DNA of 64,000 nt, taken from Alcaligenes faecalis. Lineage in GTDB: Bacteria > Pseudomonadota > Gammaproteobacteria > Burkholderiales > Burkholderiaceae_B. Location: positions 744,001-808,000 of the forward strand of contig NZ_CP168006.1 of assembly GCF_041521385.1 (NCBI RefSeq), read 5' to 3'. Positions 29,511-39,929 of the stretch are shown here, piece after piece (within the stretch, counting starts at the first letter, position 1; each line of letters begins with the position of its first letter). The notes beneath the pieces were generated by a model, which did not search any database, had not been told where the DNA came from, and saw nothing but the letters and a program-made list of their open reading frames with translations. The translations under genes and the position numbers were made by a program.

Positions 29511-29532
29511 CTTCATCGAGCCTTTCAAGCCA

Positions 29533-30246
29533 TCAGCGCCCTTTCTGACGCTGCAACATCCCAGCGCGCTGCTTCTCCAACTCCTTGATCTGACGCTGCA
29601 ATTCACGCAACTGCTCACGGGCTTCGCGTTCCTGTTCAGCCAGAGCATGAGCTTCACGGCGAGACTGTTCACGCTGCGCAATGGCCAACGCTTCTTGCTG
29701 ACGCTGCAAAGCCAGATCATTTTGCAACACAGTCAGTTGGTCTGCGCTTTCATTCAATTGCTTTTCAGCATCGGCCACTTCGGCCTGCAGCTTGATGCGC
29801 TCCAGATCCGCGGCCGCATAGTCTACGGTGTCCTGACGGTACTGGGTGTACATGCGCTCGGCCAGGGATTCGTCAGTGGTCTTGAACACACGCCAGAACT
29901 CGCGCTGCTGAAACAGGGCCACGTAATACGTCATGCTCTCGGCAGAGAACAGCAAGCTGGCACCAAAACGACCGTTATAGGCGGTACGCAACTCTTGCAC
30001 CGCACGGGCCTGAATCAACTGCTGCAACTGGGCCACGGTGGTGTTCTGGTATGCCGGAGCCGCTGCGGGTGCTGGGGCTACCTCTGGCGGGGCAACAGGC
30101 GCTACTTCCTGGACATCTTGCTCCTGAGTTTGTGCCACTACGGGCCGCTCTGGCTCCTGTACCAAAGACATCGAGCTGCACCCTGACAATAAAAGAAGTC
30201 CTCCCAAGGACAGCAACACCGCCGTCTTGTGACTATGGTTCACCAT
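29533..30246 (-). CDS. DUF2968 family lipoprotein with long coiled coil
   Basis: The 237-residue product has a lipobox LLLSGC (Cys about 23) and Ser at +2, so it is likely sent to the outer membrane. After a Pro/Ala/Val/Glu-rich linker comes a conserved region ARAVQELRTAYNGRFGASLL and FQQREFWRVFKT. The last 110 residues form a strongly heptadic Glu/Gln/Arg/Leu coiled coil. AAGGG 6 nt upstream favours the start at 30246. This is the DUF2968 family of Burkholderiales; its function is unknown. Confidence 0.8.
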   Translation of the reverse strand: MVNHSHKTAVLLSLGGLLLLSGCSSMSLVQEPERPVVAQTQEQDVQEVAPVAPPEVAPAPAAAPAYQNTTVAQLQQLIQARAVQELRTAYNGRFGASLLFSAESMTYYVALFQQREFWRVFKTTDESLAERMYTQYRQDTVDYAAADLERIKLQAEVADAEKQLNESADQLTVLQNDLALQRQQEALAIAQREQSRREAHALAEQEREAREQLRELQRQIKELEKQRAGMLQRQKGR

Positions 30247-30306
30247 ACCCATCCCTTGATAATCAATTTTTTGTGTTTAGCTTGATACACAGAATCAGCC
30301 CGTATT

Positions 30307-31710
30307 CTAAACGCGGCTCGTCGCATCTTGTGCCTTTATGTTGAATTTGCGCATCTTTTCCCACAAGACTTTGCGAGAAATCCCTAATACGGCAGCCGTA
30401 TCCTGACGTCGCCAGTTCTGCGTATCCAGAACATTGATAATGCGGGCACGCTCTTCCTGCTCCTGCGCACTCAGGCTGATGGCTGGCTCGGGCCGTTCCA
30501 GAATAGGCGCATCGTCAGGCAAGGCCAAGGCTGGTGCCATAACAGGGGCATTAAAGCGTTCCAGCACTTGTCGCAACTGCACCGATTCCCAGGCACCGAA
30601 CTGCTTGCTCATGACAGCAACACGCTCGACCAGATTGGCCAACTCGCGCACATTACCGTTAAAGCGCATGCTGCCCACCGCATCCAGCACCCATTGGGGA
30701 ATGTCCTCGACGTCGCACTCCAGGGCCTGTTCCAGCAAGGCGCAAAAAATGGCGATTTTTTCCTGGGAGCCACGCTGCTCCAGATTCGGAATCAGCAGCT
30801 CCACCACAGCCAGGCGGTAATACAGGTCTGCACGGAACTGGCCTTGTTGCACCAGCCCCAACAGGTTTTTGTTGGTGGCCGCCACCATACGAAAATCGAC
30901 CGGAATCTGTTGCGTCGACCCCAGGCGCGTCACGCAACGCTGCTCCAACACACGCAGCAGTTTGACCTGTTGATGCAAGGGCAAATCCCCGATCTCATCC
31001 AGAAACAGGGTGCCTTGATCTGCCTGCTCGAAATAGCCTTTATGGGCACCAATCGCACCTGTAAAAGCCCCTTTTGCATGGCCGAAAAAATGGGCCTCGA
31101 ACAAACCCTCAGGTACTGCCCCGCAATTGACCGGAACGAAAGGGCCTTGGGCACGCGAAGATCGCTCGTGCAACAGTTGGGCAATGCGTTCTTTGCCCAC
31201 GCCAGTTTCACCATGAATCAGCACACTGGCCCCGCTATCGGCGTACATATCCGCCTCGGCAATCAAGGCTCGCATCACAGGCGAGACGGCAACTAAAGGC
31301 TGAGGGCCACCCTGCCCCTCACGCTCGACCTGTGCAGCCAGACCGGCCAGCTTGGCAACCAGAGTTCGCAACTCGGCCTGACTGAAAGAAAGCGGCAAGG
31401 TATAGGAATAAGCCGACGGGTAAAAACGTGGGTCGTAGCCCCGGTCCTCCGAGGCGACCCAGATTACCGGAATCGCATGCTCGACCAGCCATTGGTGTTG
31501 CTCGAACCGCCCTTGGGCCATCACGCTGACGGACACCAAAGCAACCGCATGACGCGTGGGATAACGCTCGGCATCCAACACCAGCGAAGGCTCTACACGC
31601 ATGACCGCTATCGAACTGGGTTCCATGGCGCGCTCGGCACGCGTCACTAGATCGGAGCTGCCCTCCCAGACGTATAAGACAGGTTCATTACCCATAAAGC
31701 TGGTACTCAT
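30307..31710 (-). CDS. Sigma-54-dependent enhancer-binding transcriptional regulator
   Basis: The 467-residue product has a central AAA+ domain. Walker A is [19 protein letters not shown] and the sigma-54-contacting loop GAFTGA is intact, so it should truly activate sigma-54 polymerase. Walker B is [18 protein letters not shown]. The C-terminal Fis-type helix-turn-helix is [20 protein letters not shown]. The N-terminal 125 residues look like a receiver-type fold without a clear phospho-acceptor Asp, as in VpsR- or FleQ-like regulators. Some of those respond to cyclic di-GMP, but that is inference here. It is the last gene of the Tad operon, 20 bp after tadG. GGGAGG supports ATG 31710. Confidence 0.9.
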   Translation of the reverse strand: MSTSFMGNEPVLYVWEGSSDLVTRAERAMEPSSIAVMRVEPSLVLDAERYPTRHAVALVSVSVMAQGRFEQHQWLVEHAIPVIWVASEDRGYDPRFYPSAYSYTLPLSFSQAELRTLVAKLAGLAAQVEREGQGGPQPLVAVSPVMRALIAEADMYADSGASVLIHGETGVGKERIAQLLHERSSRAQGPFVPVNCGAVPEGLFEAHFFGHAKGAFTGAIGAHKGYFEQADQGTLFLDEIGDLPLHQQVKLLRVLEQRCVTRLGSTQQIPVDFRMVAATNKNLLGLVQQGQFRADLYYRLAVVELLIPNLEQRGSQEKIAIFCALLEQALECDVEDIPQWVLDAVGSMRFNGNVRELANLVERVAVMSKQFGAWESVQLRQVLERFNAPVMAPALALPDDAPILERPEPAISLSAQEQEERARIINVLDTQNWRRQDTAAVLGISRKVLWEKMRKFNIKAQDATSRV

Positions 31711-31730
31711 GACTGTGTTCGCCTCCCGCC

Positions 31731-33803
31731 CTATTGCACCAGATAGGCAGTACCGCACTGCACATCATGAAGTTTCACGTCAGCCTCGACCAGACTCAAG
31801 CCCAGCAGCTTTAACAACTCCTCCAGCAGAGCACTCAAGCCTTGCAATACCGGATCCAACAAAGCGACAACCAAACTTAATACAGCACCGACCAGGTTGG
31901 AGTCTTTGAAGACCAGCACCTCTACCGCCCCTGTCCGGCACTCACGCATCGCTTGCTGACCACCAATGCCACCGATCACGCAGGCCAAATCACTCAAGGG
32001 CGCCCCCAGCAGCGTGGTCAGCAGATTATCAACAAAGCCCAGGGTGCCGCCCAACACACCAATCAAGCCATTCTGGCTCATGGTGCGGGCCAGTTGATCC
32101 ATACGTTCCTTGGACCAGTTCATCTCGTTAACCACCTCAGACACGGAGCGGCCGTATCCATCTCCCACCAGACTCTCTGCCATCGTACGCTTGCCGGAAG
32201 CACCACTCCATGGGGTGTTCAACAAATCACCGAGAATGCCGGAAAGAACCGCATCAGAGAGCAGACGCACACTACGGGACAAGTCCAGTTGAGTGGCATT
32301 GACCGTTGCCTCCGAGGGCTCACCCGGAGGCGCGGTCAGCGTCACGTGAACAGGATTTTTGGTATCAATCAGAGGCAAGGTCACTTTGGCCGTCAGGGGC
32401 AAAATACCCAGCACGTTAATGACGCGGTGACGCTGAATGTCCCCAAAGGACTCATCCTTGCAGCTATTGCTGGTCGAGAAGAAATCCGAATGCGGGAACT
32501 TGCCCAGACACACGTTCACCAAGGAGGAGCTGACCGCTATGGTGGCCTGATTCTCGGCAATCGGCGCACGGCAGACATTAACCAGCTCACCGGAGGCCTG
32601 AGATAACTCGATAATGACCGGCAGGCTTATTTCTGTTCCCAGAACTTTCAAAATCGGGCCTGCCAAGGGAATCTTGGATGAATCCAGATTCAGATAAACA
32701 CGTACACCCGCCGAGTTCGCTTTCGTGCCTACCCCGCCCATGGCAATACTGGGCGGCTCCACAATCCGCACTCGCAAATCCAGGGCATTATTGAACATGT
32801 CGGTCAAACCGGCTGGCAGCGCCGTCAGGTTCAGATCAATCAGATTCTGGCCATTGGCAACCACCAAACCCGTATTGACCAATTGCAGTACGTCCAGGTT
32901 CACATTCAAAGCCGACAGGGGATCCACACCATTGATCAGGGCCAGGATACCGCCGTCCCCCAGCAACTTGACCGGCAAATCCAGGGGGCCGACGCCCAGC
33001 AACAAGCGAATGTAATCTTGTAAGGCCCCGACATCCAGACCCAGTGTTTTTTGCTGATCCAGCAAATCCAGACTGGCGCTGAGCAAATCGGCCAAGGTCA
33101 ATTGCTCCAGTCGCGCCAGCTCCTGTGGCGTTCCGACACCGGCAATAACCGTTGCTGGCAATCCCAAGGCTTTCAACAAACCAGAAGGCGTAATCTTGGC
33201 ATTGACCAGACCAGCCGAGTCCAGCACCGTCAATTGGTCCGGGCGCAGACCCACGCCGCGCAGCAGGTTATAGACCAAACCATTACGTTTTAAGGACAGC
33301 AATCGACTGCCCACGGAAAAGGTGGCAACCGGCTCGCTGTTCTTGGCCGTGGCAACCGCTTCAATCACCGAGGAAGTAAAGAAGGGAAACAAGGAAGGTG
33401 GCTGATAGCTCAAGTGCACACGCACCGAATCAGCGGGCAAGGCAGAGACAAAACGCTGGGCCGGATCACTGTGGCTGCTGTTCCATTGACCACAAAAGAC
33501 TTTGGCACCATCGCCCGTCAAACCCGCCGCAGGTGAATCAGGCTGGCTGCGCAGGCTGAACCTGGCCATGTTTTCACCTTGCTGGCAGCCCAAGGTATCC
33601 CCAGAACCCAGGGCCTGCGCCCCCGCCAAGGCAGCCAGATCGGCCGCGTTTTGCAACCCCCGCTTCACATGGAAGTTATGCCCCAGGTGCGCCGCACCCA
33701 GCAACACCAGCCCCACCAGCAAAGCCGCGGCCGCAGGCACAATAATGGAACCTTGCTGCTTGTGCGCCTGCTCGTTCTGGGTTCGAGTTATTCCCCATTT
33801 CAT
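31731..33803 (-). CDS. tadG: TadG-like pilus assembly protein
   Basis: This 690-residue protein has one N-terminal membrane helix preceded by a basic stretch ([20 protein letters not shown]). [16 protein letters not shown] is the signature of Tad-associated TadG/TadE-like proteins, and the rest is a large periplasmic body rich in Leu/Asp/Val. TadG is needed for Flp pilus assembly or anchoring in known systems. The C-terminus contains several Cys ([15 protein letters not shown]) that may form disulphides. It is the penultimate gene of the operon. Confidence 0.82.
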   Translation of the reverse strand: MKWGITRTQNEQAHKQQGSIIVPAAAALLVGLVLLGAAHLGHNFHVKRGLQNAADLAALAGAQALGSGDTLGCQQGENMARFSLRSQPDSPAAGLTGDGAKVFCGQWNSSHSDPAQRFVSALPADSVRVHLSYQPPSLFPFFTSSVIEAVATAKNSEPVATFSVGSRLLSLKRNGLVYNLLRGVGLRPDQLTVLDSAGLVNAKITPSGLLKALGLPATVIAGVGTPQELARLEQLTLADLLSASLDLLDQQKTLGLDVGALQDYIRLLLGVGPLDLPVKLLGDGGILALINGVDPLSALNVNLDVLQLVNTGLVVANGQNLIDLNLTALPAGLTDMFNNALDLRVRIVEPPSIAMGGVGTKANSAGVRVYLNLDSSKIPLAGPILKVLGTEISLPVIIELSQASGELVNVCRAPIAENQATIAVSSSLVNVCLGKFPHSDFFSTSNSCKDESFGDIQRHRVINVLGILPLTAKVTLPLIDTKNPVHVTLTAPPGEPSEATVNATQLDLSRSVRLLSDAVLSGILGDLLNTPWSGASGKRTMAESLVGDGYGRSVSEVVNEMNWSKERMDQLARTMSQNGLIGVLGGTLGFVDNLLTTLLGAPLSDLACVIGGIGGQQAMRECRTGAVEVLVFKDSNLVGAVLSLVVALLDPVLQGLSALLEELLKLLGLSLVEADVKLHDVQCGTAYLVQ

Positions 33804-33837
33804 CTTGCTCTCCTGGCCCGCTCCAGCCCTTTAGGCC

Positions 33838-34329
33838 TTAATCACTACTGTTTGTTTTGATGCGTTCTTTCATGTACTCGGGAATGGGGTGCTTGAAGCT
33901 GTTCAAATAACGCTCCCAAACCAGATTGGCTGCCGCACCGTGTACAGGCAAGACCTTGCCTTCCCGGTCCGGATCGGCCTGCATGCTGAGCAGGCTGCGG
34001 GTATCCGGGCCGACCTCGATACGTGGTGGAATATGACGACGCTCGTTCTGTACATGCACAGGCAAGCCCTCCACTTCAGGCCAAGGGTGTACTTCCTTAT
34101 CGCTCAAGCGGTACTTTTCGTAAGGCTGTCGTTCGGCTGGCGTGGTGGTTGCTGCAGTTGGCGCCGCCGGGGTAGGCACGCCTTGATTGCTGGCGGTTGC
34201 CGGGCTGGTGCTGACCGGGTATGTATGGGTGCCTGAAACCATGGTTCCAGTCAGCGGAGCTTGTGTCTGCGCCCAGGCACTACTGGCCATCAACAAGGTG
34301 CAGCAGGCCAAAATGCGGGATCGGTTCAT
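33838..34329 (-). CDS. DUF3613 family protein of the Tad locus
   Basis: The 163-residue product has a signal peptide (RILACCTLLMASSAWAQT) and a Thr/Ala/Pro-rich linker. The conserved C-terminus (VHGAAANLVWERYLNSFKHP, then IPEYMKERI) is the DUF3613 signature, seen almost only in Tad clusters of Burkholderiales. It is probably a periplasmic accessory subunit of unknown role. It lies between tadD and tadG. Confidence 0.82.
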   Translation of the reverse strand: MNRSRILACCTLLMASSAWAQTQAPLTGTMVSGTHTYPVSTSPATASNQGVPTPAAPTAATTTPAERQPYEKYRLSDKEVHPWPEVEGLPVHVQNERRHIPPRIEVGPDTRSLLSMQADPDREGKVLPVHGAAANLVWERYLNSFKHPIPEYMKERIKTNSSD

Positions 34330-34354
34330 TGCGATATCCTTGAAAAAACGGCAA

Positions 34355-35353
34355 TCAATTCATTGACGAGGGCGCGGGTCCCAGGCTCTCGAGCAAGGGT
34401 CGGTTCAAGCCCGCTTGGGTGGAGGAAACCACAACAGGAGCAGGACGAGCCACGACCTGACGCTGGGGCTGAGCAGATCGATTCAGGACCACTTGATCCG
34501 TTGCCACCGAGGGGGCTGAACCCAAGGCCACCGCCTGAGCTCTGGCCTGCTCTTGCTGTGCAGCCGCCGCCATGCGCCGCTCCTGGTGCTTCTGCATTTG
34601 CTGACGTGCGTGCAATTGTTCGAGCTCCTGCCCAATTTGCTCGGCCATCTGCACAATGGCTTGCTGGGTGGCCGGATCCATACCCGCCTGCTGCATCACA
34701 AAACCGGCGCGTTGCGTCTCCTGGCTAACCAGCAGATACAAGGCCATATTGCTCAGTATCTTGGGATTGTCCGGGGCCAGTTCTGCGGCCTTGCCCAAAG
34801 CCAGACGTGCTTGCTGAGGGCGACCGGAACGCAAGTAGGCATAAGCCAGATCGCTTTGGACAATCGCATTCGTCGGGTCTTGCTGAGCGGCCTGCTTCAG
34901 AAAATGGGCGGCTTGATCAAAGTGCTCTTGCGAGCCAGCGATCAAACCCAAGCCTTGATAAGCCCTCCCGGCCACTGGTGTATTCAACAGGGCCTTGAAC
35001 GTGTGCGCAGCCTGTTCCAACTGCCCGGTTTGACGCTGCGCTTCAGCCCGCAACACCATGACCTCGGGATCCGTTCCGTACTCTTTCTCCATGGCCTCGG
35101 CATACGCCAGAGAAGCAAAGTAACGTCCCTGCTTTTGTGTCTCTTGCAGCATGCGTACCGCCATCTGCTTATCGGTAGGTTTGCGCTTTTCCCAGTGCTC
35201 AATTTCCTTGCTCTGCAAAAAGGCTTCCTGCTCCTGTTGCTGACGCACCAGCTCGTAAGCCGAATCCGTGGTGGAACACGCGACCAGCAAGGTACTGCTC
35301 AAACCCAGTGCAGCCCAGCGCATCACGGGACGAATCCATATCGATGTTTTCAT
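34355..35353 (-). CDS. tadD: TadD-like TPR lipoprotein
   Basis: The 332-residue product has a lipobox STLLVAC (Cys about 26), with Ser at +2 for outer-membrane sorting. About five tetratricopeptide repeats follow (AGRAYQGLGLIAGSQEHFDQ, DPTNAIVQSDLAYAYLRSGR, NPKILSNMALYLLVSQETQR) and the C-terminal tail is rich in Gln and Ala. TadD is a pilotin-like lipoprotein that helps the secretin RcpA reach the outer membrane. GGAGG lies 9 nt before ATG 35353. The earlier ATG 35362 is too close to that site. Confidence 0.85.
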   Translation of the reverse strand: MKTSIWIRPVMRWAALGLSSTLLVACSTTDSAYELVRQQQEQEAFLQSKEIEHWEKRKPTDKQMAVRMLQETQKQGRYFASLAYAEAMEKEYGTDPEVMVLRAEAQRQTGQLEQAAHTFKALLNTPVAGRAYQGLGLIAGSQEHFDQAAHFLKQAAQQDPTNAIVQSDLAYAYLRSGRPQQARLALGKAAELAPDNPKILSNMALYLLVSQETQRAGFVMQQAGMDPATQQAIVQMAEQIGQELEQLHARQQMQKHQERRMAAAAQQEQARAQAVALGSAPSVATDQVVLNRSAQPQRQVVARPAPVVVSSTQAGLNRPLLESLGPAPSSMN

Positions 35354-35358
35354 TAAAA

Positions 35359-36339
35359 TCATCCTCCGGCCACTTGGCTCAAGCCACGGAACAAGGCCAG
35401 AAAACCTGACCCTGCAGTAATAATCAACAAGGCAGGCAACAAGGTCAGCACCATGACGCCCGTCATCTTGACAGTCAGTTTGCCCACTTTGGCTTTCATC
35501 TCCAGACGACGCTGCTCACGCAAGCGCACGCCGAAACGATGCAAGGGCTCCTGCATCGCGCCACCGTGCTGGTCCACCTGCACAATCAGGCGGCAGATCA
35601 CGGCCAGATCTTCATTGGTAAAGCCGCTGGCAATCCGCTCCAAGGACTGCTCACGGGTACGGCCACGGGCGTATTGTTCGACCGCAATGGTCAGCTCTGA
35701 ACCCATCACGGGAATCACGTCATGGAACTCGCGCTCAATGGTGTGCAAGGTCTGGTCCATGGACAGGCCCACGCCTTGCAGCAAACGCAGCAAGTCCACA
35801 AACAGGGGCAACTCGGCAGCGATACGCAGACGACGCTGCGAGACCCGTCGTGCCAGCCACCACTTGGGCAGCATCCAGCCCAGAGCAAAGCCAAGAAACA
35901 CGGACACAAACGGCACGTACTCATTCAGCCTGCGAGTCAGGGGCAGCAAGCTGAACAGGACAATCAAGACAATGCTCAACCCCACTCGACTCAAGACGAA
36001 GTACTGCCGCGCCACATCAATATGCTTGAAGCCGGCATTCATGATGAGCACGCGGTCTTCTTCGCTAAGCAGGCTGGACCCAAAGCGCCCTTTCAGCCAA
36101 CGCTCTCCCAGGCTACCCGCCTGCATCTTGATTTGTTCGACCGTCTGACGAGACTGGCTAGGTGCTTGCGTCGTATGCGGCGCGCCTTTCAGGCGCTCAT
36201 CGACCACCTGGCTTAAACGCATGGCTTGCTGACGCTGCTGCCAATGGTTGTGAAACCACAAGGCAAACAAAATCAGGCCAGCCAGCGCGCAAGCCACGGC
36301 TCCCCAGACCAGAACAGTTTGTGCTTCCAAGGCCATCAT
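35359..36339 (-). CDS. tadC: Inner-membrane platform protein TadC
   Basis: This 326-residue GspF-type (T2SSF) protein has three or four membrane helices. LLRLLQGVGLSMDQTLHTIE and ICRLIVQVDQHGGAMQEPLH are the paired cytoplasmic helical bundles, and LTVKMTGVMVLTLLPALLII the C-terminal membrane anchor. TadB and TadC together form the inner-membrane base acted on by the TadA ATPase. It ends next to tadD and starts 9 bp after tadB. Confidence 0.9.
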   Translation of the reverse strand: MMALEAQTVLVWGAVACALAGLILFALWFHNHWQQRQQAMRLSQVVDERLKGAPHTTQAPSQSRQTVEQIKMQAGSLGERWLKGRFGSSLLSEEDRVLIMNAGFKHIDVARQYFVLSRVGLSIVLIVLFSLLPLTRRLNEYVPFVSVFLGFALGWMLPKWWLARRVSQRRLRIAAELPLFVDLLRLLQGVGLSMDQTLHTIEREFHDVIPVMGSELTIAVEQYARGRTREQSLERIASGFTNEDLAVICRLIVQVDQHGGAMQEPLHRFGVRLREQRRLEMKAKVGKLTVKMTGVMVLTLLPALLIITAGSGFLALFRGLSQVAGG

Positions 36340-36348
36340 GTCTTGCTC

Positions 36349-37272
36349 CTAGACATTGCGTGCCATCCAATACAGCCAATAACAACCCACACACTGCAAA
36401 ACCGCTGCGAACAACAGCATGCGGAAACCCACCGGGTCGTTCCACATCGTCAGGAACAGCTCGTTATTGAAAATCAGAATGTAGACACCGATCAGGATCG
36501 GCAATAAAGCCAGAATCCAGGCGGACAGACGCACCTCGGCCGACAAAGCGACCAGCTCGCTGCGGGCGTTTTCCCGGTCACGCATAAAGCCCGCCATACG
36601 CTCCATGGTCTGATCACTGCGACCACCAAAACGCATGGCCACACTGATCACGGCAGCCACCAGAAACAGCTCATGCAATCCGTGCTGACGCGACACGGCA
36701 CGCAAGGCCACATCCAGATCCTGGCCGGACCGATGCAAAGAATTGGCATCCTGCAACACCTGCCCCAAAGGCTGCGGCGTATTGTCAGCCGCATTCAAAA
36801 AGGCGGCACCCATACTGTTGCCGATGGTGATCAAGCGAACCATGAGATCCAGAAAGTCCGGAATCTGCGAAACGATTTTGCGGTGACGCTTATCGCTACG
36901 AAACCACAGAAAGGTATAGGCGCCCAGTACAGTGGCTAGCAGCATGGCTATCCCCGCCACGGGGCCAACCAAGGCCAGCAATACGGCAGGCGGCACCACA
37001 ATGCACAGCAAAAGGGTCAGATAAAAACGCTGTGACGGCTGAATGCCGGTGCGCAGCATGAACTCCCGCCAACCTTTGGGCGCACCCAACCAGGCATCCT
37101 GGGGGCTGGGCTGTGCTCGCACACTGCTCTGTACTGCCGGACGCAACGCCAGTTGCTGCTCCAGCACCTGCGCTGAACGCTGGGCCTGCTGACGCTGAGC
37201 GCCTTTGGCCCAGAGCAGCACAGCGCCCAGCATCAGAATCACAGCCGCCAATGCGATATACAAAGCCATCAT
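36349..37272 (-). CDS. tadB: Inner-membrane platform protein TadB
   Basis: The 307-residue GspF-type protein starts with a membrane helix (MMALYIALAAVILMLGAVLL) and carries the conserved QIPDFLDLMVRLITIGNSMG stretch and VISVAMRFGGRSDQTMERMA. Further membrane helices lie at 110-140 and at the C-terminus. It is the partner of TadC in the Flp pilus base. It starts immediately after the tadA stop, as expected for stoichiometric co-translation. Confidence 0.9.
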   Translation of the reverse strand: MMALYIALAAVILMLGAVLLWAKGAQRQQAQRSAQVLEQQLALRPAVQSSVRAQPSPQDAWLGAPKGWREFMLRTGIQPSQRFYLTLLLCIVVPPAVLLALVGPVAGIAMLLATVLGAYTFLWFRSDKRHRKIVSQIPDFLDLMVRLITIGNSMGAAFLNAADNTPQPLGQVLQDANSLHRSGQDLDVALRAVSRQHGLHELFLVAAVISVAMRFGGRSDQTMERMAGFMRDRENARSELVALSAEVRLSAWILALLPILIGVYILIFNNELFLTMWNDPVGFRMLLFAAVLQCVGCYWLYWMARNV

Positions 37273-38607
37273 TTAGCGTCTCCAATCCCAGAAGCCACCT
37301 CCCTCTTTAGGGGTATTTTCCTGGGCCTGAACCTGCTCATTAGCCAGTTGATCGCGGTACTGCATCAACTTGCGGGTATGCGGATGAATGCCCAGGCTGA
37401 CCCAACGATCCTGCTCAGAGCCATCGTCCAGCACATAGGACTCGTGGCGATACAGCTCCTGCATGGCAATCACGCCATCGCCCATGCCGGTGATTTCGGT
37501 AATGGACAACACCCGGCGCTTGCCATTGGGCAAACGGCCAATTTGAATAATGAAGTCCAGCGCACTGGCTATCTGCCGACGCAAGCTGTCCTCGCTGCCC
37601 TGAAACCCGGCAAAACCGGCCAGCATTTCCACTCGATACACACATTCGCGCGGCGAGTTGGCGTGAATCGTGGCCATGGAGCCTTCATGGCCGGTATTCA
37701 TGGCTTGCAGCATGTCGATCACCTCGGCACCCCGCACCTCACCCACCACCACTCGGTCCGGACGCATACGCAAGCTGTTGCGCAAGAGTTCACGAATCGA
37801 GATTTCGCCGCTGCCGTCATACCCGGCCTGACGCGCTTCCAGACGCACGACGTGCGGGTGGTTCAAGGCTAACTCAGCCGTATCTTCCACGGTCACAACA
37901 CGCTCGGTTTTGGGAATATAAAAAGCCAAGGCATTCAGCAAGGATGTCTTGCCGGAGCTGGTTCCGCCAGAGATCAGAATATTGCAGCGCGATTTCACGG
38001 CGGCTTGCAGCAGTCGGTCCACCGGCTCGTCAAACGCCCCCAAACGCATCAGGTCTTCAGGCTTTAGCGGGTCCTTGCGGAACTTACGGATGGAGACCAT
38101 GGGGCCATCCACCGCCAGAGGATGAATGACGACGTTCAGACGGCCACCATCGGGCAAGCGGGCATCGACCATCGGGACCGACTCGTCCAGTCTGCGCCCC
38201 AAGGGAGCCAGAATACGGCGCACGATACGCAGCACGTGCTGGTCATCCGTAAACCCACTAGGCTCTTGGCCCAACACGCCACCGCGCGACACAAACAGCT
38301 TGTCGTAGCCGTTGATCAGAATATCTTCGACACCAGGATCTTCCAGCAGATCCTCCAAAGGCCCCAAACCCGCCAGCTCACGAGTCAGCGCCTGCACAAT
38401 CTCGCGCACTTCCTGTTCGTTGACAGGCACCCGTTTCAAACGCACAAAACTGGCTAACTCGATGCCCACAAAATCCTGTATGGCCTGCCGTGTCCAGCGG
38501 CCAAACTCGGCTCCCAACTCCTCGATGCGAGCCAGCAAATGTTCATGGGCCTGCTCCCGAACCTGAATCAGGTCGGGACGACCACCGAGCAATGAAGTAT
38601 TGTTCAT
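37273..38607 (-). CDS. tadA: Type IV-type secretion ATPase TadA
   Basis: This 444-residue motor protein of the VirB11/PulE superfamily drives Flp pilus assembly. It shows the N-terminal domain motif [18 protein letters not shown], Walker [18 protein letters not shown], the Asp box [10 protein letters not shown], Walker [21 protein letters not shown] and the His box [16 protein letters not shown]. All catalytic boxes are intact. Hexamers act on TadB/TadC at the inner membrane. Confidence 0.96.
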   Translation of the reverse strand: MNNTSLLGGRPDLIQVREQAHEHLLARIEELGAEFGRWTRQAIQDFVGIELASFVRLKRVPVNEQEVREIVQALTRELAGLGPLEDLLEDPGVEDILINGYDKLFVSRGGVLGQEPSGFTDDQHVLRIVRRILAPLGRRLDESVPMVDARLPDGGRLNVVIHPLAVDGPMVSIRKFRKDPLKPEDLMRLGAFDEPVDRLLQAAVKSRCNILISGGTSSGKTSLLNALAFYIPKTERVVTVEDTAELALNHPHVVRLEARQAGYDGSGEISIRELLRNSLRMRPDRVVVGEVRGAEVIDMLQAMNTGHEGSMATIHANSPRECVYRVEMLAGFAGFQGSEDSLRRQIASALDFIIQIGRLPNGKRRVLSITEITGMGDGVIAMQELYRHESYVLDDGSEQDRWVSLGIHPHTRKLMQYRDQLANEQVQAQENTPKEGGGFWDWRR

Positions 38608-38634
38608 GCTTTACTTTTCCATGCTTGGGCCTGT

Positions 38635-39927
38635 TCAGCCCCCGAACCTGAATTTAAACCGTCCCAAAACCGTACTGACCTTGTTTTGTGACAGCCCCTG
38701 CCTGCGTCCCGTCAGACCTGATGCCAGACTTTGCATGGCACGGGTATACGGGTCCTTCTCATCTACTTGCACCAAAATCTTGCCCAGTCCGGCGCTGCGC
38801 ATATGCCCAAGACGCCGATCCGGTAGCACGGCGGCCAGTTCCAGACCAAAACGCTCTGCGATGGCCTGCGCCGAAAAGCCATAAGCCGGATCAAACTGAT
38901 TGACCACCAGACGCACATTGGCCAGCGCATCAAACTGCGCACGCAAGGCCATGAATTCGGCCAGGGACACCAGGGCACCCATGCTTTGATCAGTGACGAC
39001 CAGCACCTCATCCACCAGCGACTCCAGTTCCACCAGAAAGCGCGGATTAGGAAAGCCACCGGCATCAATCACCAGACAACCCATGCGTTCACGCAAATAA
39101 CTGCACAGGCCCAGCGAATCTTCCAGACTGATCTGATTCAAGGTGTTCACATCGGCTGGCAAAGACAGCAGGTTCAAGCCGCTACTGTGCTGTGCCAGCG
39201 CCGAGTGCAGCATGGTGTCGTCCATGCGATGACGCTGCGAGGCAGCCTGAATAAAATCAAAATCCGAGCCCAAGCCCATGTACAAAGCACAATCTCCGGT
39301 GGGCGCGCCCAGATCCAGCAAGCCCACACGCTCGGTCAGCGGCACCAGCTCAACCGGCAAAGGTTTGGCCGAGGACACACCGCGGACTTCCTTGCCCATG
39401 CGATTCATCTCTTGCTGCAAGAGCCAGGCCAGACTGCTGGCAGCGGTACTGCAACCGACGCCGATCCGCGCCCCCATCAACAAAACACTGCGAAACGGTT
39501 TGTCCAACAAAGGGCTGTGCTGGGCCTGACCCAATTTTTCTATCAGTACCTGCAATTGATGATGCAGGTCCTCACTCGTATCCAGGCTCAAGAACTCATT
39601 GGCACCCGCACGCAAGGCATTCACGGGCCCCTTTGGTACCGATGCCCGTCCCACCGCCACACGCTGCACACTGGCATCGAGCCGCGCCAGGCTGCGCACC
39701 AAAGTCATGACCGGCCCGCTTTCATCCTCATGCTGTCCATGCACAAAATCAAAAAACACCAAAGGTTCCGCTTGCTTGGCCAGCTCCCGGCGCAAACTCT
39801 CGGTCGTGGGCTCAATTGCCCTTACCGTCAGCAGCCCGGCGGCTGCCGTGTTGATCATCACAGCCAGCTCGGGGTGCTCTGTACACAAGAGATATTCCCG
39901 GTATCGTTGCACGTCACCACTCCACAC
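38635..39927 (-). CDS. tadZ: TadZ/CpaE-like localisation protein with degenerate P-loop
   Basis: This 430-residue protein has a receiver-like N-terminal domain (about 1-130) and a ParA/MinD-like C-terminal domain. The deviant Walker A region reads MGARIGVGCSTAASSLAW, without the usual Lys before the Ser/Thr, so ATP hydrolysis is doubtful. The later GCLVIDAGGFPNPRFL corresponds to Walker B. TadZ places the Tad machine at the pole or at a membrane focus. A GTG at 39927 starts it, 2 bp after the rcpA stop. Confidence 0.85.
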   Translation of the reverse strand: MWSGDVQRYREYLLCTEHPELAVMINTAAAGLLTVRAIEPTTESLRRELAKQAEPLVFFDFVHGQHEDESGPVMTLVRSLARLDASVQRVAVGRASVPKGPVNALRAGANEFLSLDTSEDLHHQLQVLIEKLGQAQHSPLLDKPFRSVLLMGARIGVGCSTAASSLAWLLQQEMNRMGKEVRGVSSAKPLPVELVPLTERVGLLDLGAPTGDCALYMGLGSDFDFIQAASQRHRMDDTMLHSALAQHSSGLNLLSLPADVNTLNQISLEDSLGLCSYLRERMGCLVIDAGGFPNPRFLVELESLVDEVLVVTDQSMGALVSLAEFMALRAQFDALANVRLVVNQFDPAYGFSAQAIAERFGLELAAVLPDRRLGHMRSAGLGKILVQVDEKDPYTRAMQSLASGLTGRRQGLSQNKVSTVLGRFKFRFGG

Positions 39928-39929
39928 GC

